Shown here piece after piece: positions 1-4,459 of a DNA stretch of 10,666 bases. The DNA lies in contig CAJVCM010000081.1 in NCBI GenBank assembly GCA_910595815.1, positions 1 through 10,666 of the forward strand, read 5' to 3'. Source of the stretch: Candidatus Thioglobus plumae. Lineage in GTDB: Bacteria; Pseudomonadota; Gammaproteobacteria; PS1; Pseudothioglobaceae. The position numbers and the translations under genes were made by a program. Numbering within the stretch: position 1 is the first letter of the stretch; each line of letters opens with the position of its first letter. A model generated the notes under the pieces. It searched no databases. It saw only the letters and a list, made by a program, of their open reading frames with translations, and was not told the origin of the DNA.

Positions 1-1155
1 ATGGATGGCGCTTTATTTGTTGCACTGGTGGGTGATAATTTTGATGCGCATGATTATCTTAATGAAGCTGAAAAAATGGGCGCAGTCGCCGTTATTGTCA
101 GCAAGCCCGTGTCAACCAATCTACCCACTTTGCTGGTAGATGATACTCAAACCGCACTGGCTGATATTGCACATTGGCATCTAAATAACATTAAGCCTAT
201 CGTTGTAGCCATTACTGGAAGTAACGGCAAAACTACCACTAAAAACATGTTGGCTAATATATTAAACCTAAAAGCACCAACACTCGCAACCAAGGGTAAT
301 CTTAATAACCACCTTGGCGTGCCGATGACTTTACTAACATTAGAGCAAAAACACCAATATGCCGTGGTGGAGATGGGCGCCAATCATCTGGGTGAAATCG
401 CCTATTTATGTAATATCGCACAGCCTGATATTGCAGTGGTAACTAACACCTTGGATGCTCATATCGGTGAATTCGGTGGCTTTGACAATTTAGTTAAGGC
501 CAAAGGTGAGATCTATAGCGATGACAGTCAAAACATCGTTAACACGGGTACCGCCTTTAGTGGTGATCTCAGCTTTGGTGAAGGCGGTGATGTTTTTGCT
601 AGCAATATTAATAACAATGGTTTTGATTTAAATATTGCTGATAAAAAAACAATGGTTATCCTGCAACTGATTGGTCAGCATAATATCGATAACGCTTTAG
701 CTGCGAGTGCTTGCGCACATGCATTAGGTATTGATATTAACACCATCAAACAAGGCTTGGAAGGCACTCTAGCTGAAAAAGGCCGACTCAATGTTATTCA
801 GCAACCCAATTTAACCATCATTGATGACACTTATAATGCCAGCCCGCAATCAATGAAGGCGGCAATTAATACGCTATTGACATTTACAGGTGAAAAAATT
901 GCAGTACTCGGCACCATGGCAGAGTTAGGTGATGAAGCCAAAAATTTCCATCAACAAATTGGACAATTAGCCAAAGATTCACTTGATGCGGTTTACACCT
1001 TTGGAGAGCTCACCAAACATTATGGCGGTATGCATTTTGAAGATTTAGATCAATTAGCCTCGCACCTATTAACGCATCATATCAATGCCACAGTACTGAT
1101 TAAAGGGTCTCGCATGGTAAAACTTGATCAACTGGTCAATCGCTTACAAAAATAA
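1..1155 (+). CDS. murF: UDP-N-acetylmuramoyl-tripeptide--D-alanyl-D-alanine ligase MurF (5' end cut by window edge)
   Basis: Cytoplasmic ATP-dependent ligase that adds D-Ala-D-Ala to the UDP-MurNAc-tripeptide, the last soluble step of peptidoglycan precursor synthesis. Seen (numbering from the first codon in the window): a MurF N-domain piece LFVALVGDNFDAHDY (5-19), the Mur ligase ATP loop GSNGKTTTK (73-81), a glutamate-containing EMGANHLGE stretch (124-132), HNIDNALAA (227-235), EKGRLN (259-264), the DDTYNASPQSM motif (275-285) and a C-terminal KGSRMVKL (368-375). The ATG at position 1 aligns with the interior of E. coli MurF, about 40 residues after its start, so it is almost certainly an internal methionine and the true start lies outside. 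The whole protein would be about 425 residues, a little shorter than E. coli MurF (452), mostly through a compact central domain. In E. coli murF is followed by mraY; here a tRNA-Arg follows, so the usual cell-wall cluster does not continue downstream. Confidence 0.95.
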   Translation: MDGALFVALVGDNFDAHDYLNEAEKMGAVAVIVSKPVSTNLPTLLVDDTQTALADIAHWHLNNIKPIVVAITGSNGKTTTKNMLANILNLKAPTLATKGNLNNHLGVPMTLLTLEQKHQYAVVEMGANHLGEIAYLCNIAQPDIAVVTNTLDAHIGEFGGFDNLVKAKGEIYSDDSQNIVNTGTAFSGDLSFGEGGDVFASNINNNGFDLNIADKKTMVILQLIGQHNIDNALAASACAHALGIDINTIKQGLEGTLAEKGRLNVIQQPNLTIIDDTYNASPQSMKAAINTLLTFTGEKIAVLGTMAELGDEAKNFHQQIGQLAKDSLDAVYTFGELTKHYGGMHFEDLDQLASHLLTHHINATVLIKGSRMVKLDQLVNRLQK

Positions 1156-1167
1156 ACCACTTCTCTA

Positions 1168-1196
1168 TTGACCTTTGAATCAAATGTGGTGATAAT
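1168..1196 (+). promoter_or_regulatory. sigma70-type promoter of tRNA-Arg
   Basis: TTGACC (1168-1173) and GATAAT (1191-1196) are separated by exactly 17 bases, close to the TTGACA/TATAAT consensus. The predicted start is near 1203, giving a leader of about 6 bases before the mature tRNA. It sits in the gap just after murF. No terminator is visible between the tRNA and pgsA, so this promoter may drive pgsA as well. Assignment rests on sequence match only. Confidence 0.75.
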
Positions 1197-1303
1197 TACA
1201 CGCTTGATGGGCCCGTGGCTCAATTGGATAGAGTACTCGGCTACGAACCGAGCGGTTACTGGTTCGACTCCAGTCGGGCCCACCATCAAATTTCAAATTA
1301 TCA
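1190..1303. repeat. Interrupted inverted repeat framing tRNA-Arg
   Basis: The left arm on the plus strand is TGATAATT (1190-1197), six bases, then TTGATGG (1204-1210). Read on the minus strand, the right flank is TGATAATT (1303-1296), six bases, then TTGATGG (1289-1283). Both 8-base and 7-base blocks are exact and equally spaced, so 15 of 21 positions match. The left arm contains the -10 box of the tRNA promoter. In the pre-tRNA, leader TTGAT (1204-1208) can pair with trailer ATCAA (1285-1289), lengthening the acceptor helix. What it does is not known. Confidence 0.7.
1209..1285 (+). tRNA. tRNA-Arg (anticodon ACG), CCA encoded
   Basis: A full 77-base cloverleaf can be drawn: acceptor GGGCCCG (1209-1215) with CGGGCCC (1275-1281); D stem GCTC/GAGT (1218-1221/1231-1234); anticodon stem CTCGG/CCGAG (1236-1240/1248-1252) with loop CTACGAA (1241-1247); T stem ACTGG/CCAGT around TTCGACT (1263-1269); discriminator A1282 and encoded CCA (1283-1285). 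The anticodon ACG is at 1243-1245. In bacteria A34 of this tRNA is deaminated to inosine by TadA, which lets it read CGU, CGC and CGA. The flanks carry an inverted repeat, described under findings. Confidence 0.97.
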
Positions 1304-1345
1304 TCAAGTCTACCCGCCTAAACAGCTTCTGATAGAATATTACAC

Positions 1346-1957
1346 ATGATGACAATCCCCAACATGGTTACACTTTCTAGAATTTTCTTAATTCCAGTTT
1401 TTGTCGCCCTTTATTACCTACAACCTACTTACAATCTAGATGGGTTTATTGATATTAAGGCACCTGACAATATTTTTACGCAAATTAATTTCTGGGTTAC
1501 TGGGGTGTATGCTTTTATTAGTACCACCGATTATTTGGATGGCTACTTAGCCAGAAAACTCAACATGACTTCACAGTTGGGTGCTTTTTTAGATCCGGTT
1601 GCCGATAAACTAATGGTTTCGACCGCACTGATTCTATTGGTGGATTTCTATCCCACTGATACACATTGGTACATTACCATTTGTGCGCTGATTATTATTT
1701 CTCGTGAGATTTTAGTTTCTGCCCTTAGAGAGTGGATGGGCACTATTGGTCAACGCTCTACGGTCAATGTTTCCTATATTGGCAAGGTTAAAACCTTTGT
1801 ACAGGTCTTTGCAATTTTGTTTTTACTATATCAACAGCCGTTCTTTGGCTTGCCAAGTTTTGAGATCGGCGTGACTTTATTATTAGCTGCAACCTTACTA
1901 ACCTTGTACTCCGGCTTTATTTATTTAAAAGAAGGTGTAAAAACATTTGACACTTAG
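1346..1957 (+). CDS. pgsA: CDP-diacylglycerol--glycerol-3-phosphate 3-phosphatidyltransferase
   Basis: Inner-membrane enzyme that makes phosphatidylglycerophosphate from CDP-diacylglycerol and glycerol-3-phosphate, the committed step to phosphatidylglycerol and cardiolipin. Seen: the complete CDP-alcohol phosphotransferase signature with D62, D65-G66, A69-R70, G79, D83 and D87 (TDYLDGYLAR then LGAFLDPVADK), the family motif that binds metal and CDP. REILVSALREWM (120-131) and SYIGKVKTFVQ (143-153) match E. coli PgsA closely. There are several hydrophobic segments (about 8-25, 48-60, 90-100, 108-120, 151-163, 174-195). The protein has 203 residues against 182 in E. coli; much of the excess is a polar stretch of about 17 residues (about 30-47) after the first membrane segment. 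No clear Shine-Dalgarno site is seen. The start could be either of two adjacent ATGs (1346 or 1349). It follows tRNA-Arg by 60 bases without a terminator, and its stop overlaps the next promoter. Confidence 0.95.
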   Translation: MMTIPNMVTLSRIFLIPVFVALYYLQPTYNLDGFIDIKAPDNIFTQINFWVTGVYAFISTTDYLDGYLARKLNMTSQLGAFLDPVADKLMVSTALILLVDFYPTDTHWYITICALIIISREILVSALREWMGTIGQRSTVNVSYIGKVKTFVQVFAILFLLYQQPFFGLPSFEIGVTLLLAATLLTLYSGFIYLKEGVKTFDT

Positions 1958-1974
1958 CGAAAAAACACTATAAT
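1947..1974 (+). promoter_or_regulatory. perfect-consensus promoter of tRNA-Gly
   Basis: TTGACA (1947-1952) and TATAAT (1969-1974) match the sigma70 consensus at all twelve positions, with a 16-base spacer. The -35 box lies within the last codons of pgsA (Phe-Asp-Thr) and the spacer begins with the end of that gene and its stop codon. Transcription should begin near 1981, leaving only about 5 bases of leader before the tRNA. A very strong stable-RNA promoter is expected. Confidence 0.88.
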
Positions 1975-1985
1975 TTGCCACCTAT

Positions 1986-2061
1986 GCGGGAATAGCTCAG
2001 CTGGTAGAGCATCACGTTGCCAACGTGAATGTCGCGAGTTCGAATCTCGTTTCCCGCTCCA
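1986..2061 (+). tRNA. tRNA-Gly (anticodon GCC), CCA encoded
   Basis: A 76-base cloverleaf: acceptor GCGGGAA (1986-1992) with TTCCCGC (2051-2057); D stem GCTC/GAGC (1995-1998/2007-2010); anticodon stem TCACG/CGTGA (2012-2016/2024-2028) with loop TTGCCAA, anticodon GCC at 2019-2021; T stem GCGAG/CTCGT around TTCGAAT (2039-2045); discriminator T2058 and encoded CCA (2059-2061). It reads GGC and GGU. Its place right after pgsA and before tRNA-Cys equals E. coli glyW. Confidence 0.97.
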
Positions 2062-2066
2062 AATTC

Positions 2067-2093
2067 AAAAGCCTGTCGTGACAGGCTTTTTTT
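2067..2093 (+). terminator. intrinsic terminator between tRNA-Gly and tRNA-Cys
   Basis: GCCTGTC (2071-2077) pairs with GACAGGC (2080-2086); the innermost pair closes only two bases, so in practice the loop is CGTG. A's at 2067-2070 extend the stem against T's, and a run of seven T's (2087-2093) follows. It begins 5 bases after the tRNA-Gly CCA and ends 24 bases before tRNA-Cys, so it stands inside what would otherwise be one tRNA operon. Confidence 0.88.
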
Positions 2094-2117
2094 ATATAGC
2101 CCTTTGCAAACAACCTT

Positions 2118-2191
2118 GGCCGGATAGCAAATCGGTTATGCAGTGGATTGCAAATCCATCTAGACCAGTTCGATTCTGGTTCCGGCCTCCA
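2118..2191 (+). tRNA. tRNA-Cys (anticodon GCA), CCA encoded
   Basis: A 74-base cloverleaf: acceptor GGCCGGA (2118-2124) with TCCGGCC (2181-2187); short D stem GCA/TGC (2127-2129/2139-2141), as in E. coli tRNA-Cys; anticodon stem GTGGA/TCCAT (2143-2147/2155-2159) with loop TTGCAAA, anticodon GCA at 2150-2152; T stem ACCAG/CTGGT around TTCGATT (2169-2175); discriminator T2188, normal for tRNA-Cys, and encoded CCA (2189-2191). It corresponds to E. coli cysT. The leuZ that follows in E. coli is absent here. No convincing promoter of its own is visible: TATATA (2093-2098) could serve as a -10, but without a matching -35. Confidence 0.96.
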
Positions 2192-2196
2192 TATAC

Positions 2197-2226
2197 AAAA
2201 AAACCCGATTTTTATCGGGTTTTTTT
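2197..2226. terminator. intrinsic terminator after tRNA-Cys, usable in both directions
   Basis: CCCGAT (2204-2209), loop TTTT (2210-2213) and ATCGGG (2214-2219) form the core. Seven A's (2197-2203) lie before it and seven T's (2220-2226) after it, so a U-tract would be produced on either strand. It starts 6 bases after tRNA-Cys. It ends the rightward tRNA unit and could back up the argG terminator on the other strand. Confidence 0.9.
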
Positions 2227-2310
2227 ATCACCAAAATATCCAATTTTTTAACAATGACTTTATTTTTTGATAGAAAAAGACCACTTTTATGATTAAAAAT
2301 GGATTTTTAT
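2227..2310. other. AT-rich convergent gap, no gene seen
   Basis: Very AT-rich sequence between the tRNA-Cys terminator and the argG terminator. No start-to-stop frame with a ribosome site is evident. The only structure is an imperfect palindrome at 2281-2302 (CCACTTTTA, then TAAAAATGG; most positions pair). It lies beyond both terminators, so it is probably inert spacer. Confidence 0.5.
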
Positions 2311-2351
2311 AAAAAAAATACCCACTAAATGGTATTTTTAGTGGGTATTTT
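2311..2351 (-). terminator. intrinsic terminator of the argG operon
   Basis: A 15-bp stem pairs 2315-2329 with 2337-2351 (core ACCCACTAAA against TTTAGTGGGT) around a 7-base loop. Read leftward, the stem runs into eight consecutive T's (complement of A2311-2318). It lies 36 bases after the argG stop. It is the only strong hairpin-plus-T-run I find on the minus strand after efp, so it probably ends the six-gene unit. Confidence 0.9.
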
Positions 2352-2387
2352 ATAAAATTTAGGAAATTTTAAGAATAGACTATTTTC

Positions 2388-3584
2388 TTACTTTAAAGCC
2401 TTAAGACGCAAGCGAAGTGCATTAAGCTTGATAAATCCTGCTGCATCTTTTTGATCATACGCACCTTCATCGTCTTCAAAAGTGGCGATTTTTTCACTAA
2501 AGAGTGAATCTTTAGACTTACGTCCAACTACGGTAATACCGCCCTTATAAAGCTTAAGACGCACGGTACCGTTAACAGTTTCTTGAGTTTTATCAATTGC
2601 TGCTTGGAGCATTTCACGCTCTGGTGCAAACCAAAATCCGTTATAAATCATCTTGGCATATTTTGGCATTAGCTCGTCTTTAAGATGTGCGGCTTCGCGA
2701 TCAAGTGTAAGGCTTTCCATTGCACGATGCGCTTTAAGCATGACAGTGCCTGCTGGTGTTTCATAACAACCACGTGATTTCATACCGACAAAACGGTTCT
2801 CAACAATATCATCACGACCAATGCCGTGTGCACCAGCGCGTTGATTTAACACCTCCATCACCGTAGCAGGACTCATTTCTTCGCCATCAATGGCAACAAT
2901 GTCACCTTTGTCATAGCTTATTTCAATGTATTCAGCTTTGTCAGGTGCATTTTCCGGAGAAACTGTCCAACGCCACATATCATCTTCTGGCTCAGCCCAA
3001 GGGTCTTCTAGAATATCGCCTTCATAAGAAATATGCAGTAAATTCGCATCCATCGAATAAGGGGATTTTTTGTTTTGTTTTTTGTAATCAATCTCAATAC
3101 CATGACTTTCTGCATAAGCCATTAGACTTTCACGAGAAGATAAATCCCACTCACGCCAAGGTGCAATCACTTGGATGTGTGCATCGAGCGCATAGGCATT
3201 CAGCTCAAAGCGCACTTGGTCATTACCTTTGCCAGTAGCACCATGAGAAATCGCATCAGCTCCTACTTCATGAGCAATTTCAACCAAACGTTTAGAAATT
3301 AAAGGGCGCGCAATAGAGGTGCCTAATAAATACTCACCTTCATAAATCGCATTGGCACGAAACATTGGAAACACAAAATCACGTGCAAATTCTTCACGTA
3401 AATCTTCAATAAAAATTTGTTTAACACCGGCCGCTTTTGCCTTAGCACGTGCAGGCTCTACCTCTTCGCCTTGGCCAATATCAGCGGTAAAGGTAATCAC
3501 CTCACACTGATAAGTATCTTGTAACCATTTGACAATAATGCTGGTGTCCAATCCGCCCGAATAAGCGAGTACTACTTTATCCAT
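2388..3584 (-). CDS. argG: argininosuccinate synthase
   Basis: Cytoplasmic enzyme that joins citrulline and aspartate using ATP (releasing AMP and PPi) to give argininosuccinate, the next-to-last step of arginine synthesis. Seen: the N-type ATP pyrophosphatase loop AYSGGLDTS (7-15), the family signature GATGKGNDQVRFE (115-127), the YEGEYLLGTSIARPLI stretch (81-96), and the conserved Q-NKKSPYSMD region (170-179). At 398 residues it has the normal length for the short (non-E. coli-like) argininosuccinate synthases and looks complete. The start at 3584 is fixed by MDKVVLAYSGG and by AGGAAAG a few bases upstream. It is the last gene of the minus-strand operon, 9 bases after the DUF2914 gene, and is followed by a terminator. 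No ArgR box was recognised, so control by arginine is not supported from the sequence. Confidence 0.97.
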   Translation of the reverse strand: MDKVVLAYSGGLDTSIIVKWLQDTYQCEVITFTADIGQGEEVEPARAKAKAAGVKQIFIEDLREEFARDFVFPMFRANAIYEGEYLLGTSIARPLISKRLVEIAHEVGADAISHGATGKGNDQVRFELNAYALDAHIQVIAPWREWDLSSRESLMAYAESHGIEIDYKKQNKKSPYSMDANLLHISYEGDILEDPWAEPEDDMWRWTVSPENAPDKAEYIEISYDKGDIVAIDGEEMSPATVMEVLNQRAGAHGIGRDDIVENRFVGMKSRGCYETPAGTVMLKAHRAMESLTLDREAAHLKDELMPKYAKMIYNGFWFAPEREMLQAAIDKTQETVNGTVRLKLYKGGITVVGRKSKDSLFSEKIATFEDDEGAYDQKDAAGFIKLNALRLRLKALK

Positions 3585-3588
3585 TTTT

Positions 3589-3595
3589 CTTTCCT
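3589..3595 (-). promoter_or_regulatory. argG ribosome binding site overlapping the upstream stop codon
   Basis: On the minus strand AGGAAAG stands 4 bases before the argG ATG. Its first two bases are the last two of the TAG stop of the preceding gene (3596-3594). It is one of the few clear Shine-Dalgarno sites in the window and fixes the argG start. Confidence 0.8.
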
Positions 3596-3998
3596 ATGCC
3601 TTTTTTTTAAAAGGTGTTTTTCTAAATTCAAATATTTTTGTTAATAGTAATTCATTATTTTGATTTACTACTTCAACTTTCCACTGCCCTGTCCATGTAT
3701 GCCAAAGGTTTTTACTTGACCATACACGCCAACGCTTGCCCTTGATATCAAAACTAACTTCAGCCTTAACTTCATCTTTATATATCCAACGATGAGTGAT
3801 CTTGTCACCCGTCAAATTACGGATATTGGTAAAAAAGTAAATTTTACCTAAAGAATCATCGGCTTCTATCACTATCTCTATGGGTGCTCTATTCTCTATT
3901 GACTTAGAAAATACAGCTTGCGATATGTTTTCATGTGGCCATTGTGCCAATACATTTTTAACCAACAATAAAAATAGCAATGCTATGATTTTTTTCAT
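3594..3998 (-). CDS. small secreted DUF2914-family protein
   Basis: Function unknown. From the ATG at 3998 the product is 134 residues and opens with a clear signal peptide (MKKIIALLFLLLVKNVLA, cut probably before QWPHE), so it is exported, most likely to the periplasm. The body matches my recollection of the DUF2914 pattern: FFTNIRNLTG, then THRWIYKDEVKAEVSFDI, then WRVWSSKNL, then WTGQWKVEVV near the end, a small beta-rich domain. I choose this ATG rather than the in-frame TTG at 4010 because it gives a normal signal peptide. It also overlaps the ycgN stop as TAATG, with GGGTGG just upstream as a plausible ribosome site. It ends in a lysine-rich tail (FKKKA). Translation is probably coupled to ycgN before it and argG after it. 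Confidence 0.8.
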   Translation of the reverse strand: MKKIIALLFLLLVKNVLAQWPHENISQAVFSKSIENRAPIEIVIEADDSLGKIYFFTNIRNLTGDKITHRWIYKDEVKAEVSFDIKGKRWRVWSSKNLWHTWTGQWKVEVVNQNNELLLTKIFEFRKTPFKKKA

Positions 3999-4459
3999 TA
4001 ATCCACCCAAGTAATTACATGTTTATAAACTTCTTCTTCACTCACTTCGTCATCTCTAAAGGTGCGTCCACGTACAGAAATACCGGCCAAATGTACCGAA
4101 TTAACATCGCCGCTAATTAGTGGATGCCAATCAAATAATGGCTTGCCTTCGGATAATAATCGATAGGCGCAAGTCTTTGGTAGCCAATTAAATTTTTCAC
4201 CCCAATCAGGATAAATGGTTAGGCAATCCGGCACTAAAGATTGTCGAGTATCATAATGTGGGCATTGACAAGTTTCTTCATCTAAGTAGCGACAAGCCAC
4301 GTCCGTAAAGTAAATCTCATTAGTGTCTTCGTCTTCTAACTTGTGCAGGCAACAACGCCCACAACCATCACAAAGTGATTCCCACTGAGTGCGGTTCATC
4401 TGCTCTAATGTGAGTGTTTGCCAAAATTTTAAATCCGTTTCTTTTGACATATCTATCAT
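3998..4459 (-). CDS. ycgN: YcgN-like (UPF0260) cysteine-cluster protein
   Basis: Matches E. coli YcgN along most of its length: FWQTLTLEQM, WESLCDGCGRCCLHKL, DEDTNEIYFTDVACRYLD, TCQCPHYDTR, PDCLTIYPDW, WLPKTCAYRLLSEGKPL, DWHPLISGD and ISVRGRTF. The CxxCxxCC core (C30, C33, C36, C37) plus C56, C64, C66, C79 and C97 make nine cysteines in 153 residues, as expected of the YkgJ-type zinc- or iron-sulfur-binding superfamily. No signal peptide, so cytoplasmic. Its biochemical role is not established. The first ATG (4459) overlaps the preceding stop as ATGA. The ATG three codons later (4450) aligns better with the E. coli start and is possible. It lies between two genes for exported proteins, one base overlapping the next. 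Confidence 0.92.
   Translation of the reverse strand: MIDMSKETDLKFWQTLTLEQMNRTQWESLCDGCGRCCLHKLEDEDTNEIYFTDVACRYLDEETCQCPHYDTRQSLVPDCLTIYPDWGEKFNWLPKTCAYRLLSEGKPLFDWHPLISGDVNSVHLAGISVRGRTFRDDEVSEEEVYKHVITWVD

Noticed and set aside
147..383. Minus-strand frame of 78 codons opposite murF
   Set aside because: It lies wholly under a strongly conserved gene, has no ribosome site or family resemblance; a shadow frame.
1..1155. murF as a complete gene starting at base 1
   Set aside because: The first residues align about 40 residues into E. coli MurF, so the ATG at base 1 is internal and the gene is cut by the window edge.
2281..2302. Imperfect palindrome in the convergent gap as an operator or small RNA
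   Set aside because: It lies after both terminators, is AT-only in the stem apart from its ends, and has no associated promoter; such palindromes are expected in AT-rich spacer.
2354..2370. AAAATTT/AAATTTT hairpin just after argG as a second terminator
   Set aside because: The stem is only A-T pairs and no T-run follows on the minus strand; the GC-containing hairpin at 2311-2351 is much better.
2945..3238. Plus-strand frame of 97 codons opposite argG
   Set aside because: Antisense to conserved argG coding sequence, with no recognisable motif.
3999..4010. TTG start for the DUF2914 gene, four codons upstream
   Set aside because: The ATG at 3998 gives a standard signal peptide and a TAATG coupling; the TTG form would extend the overlap with ycgN without a benefit.
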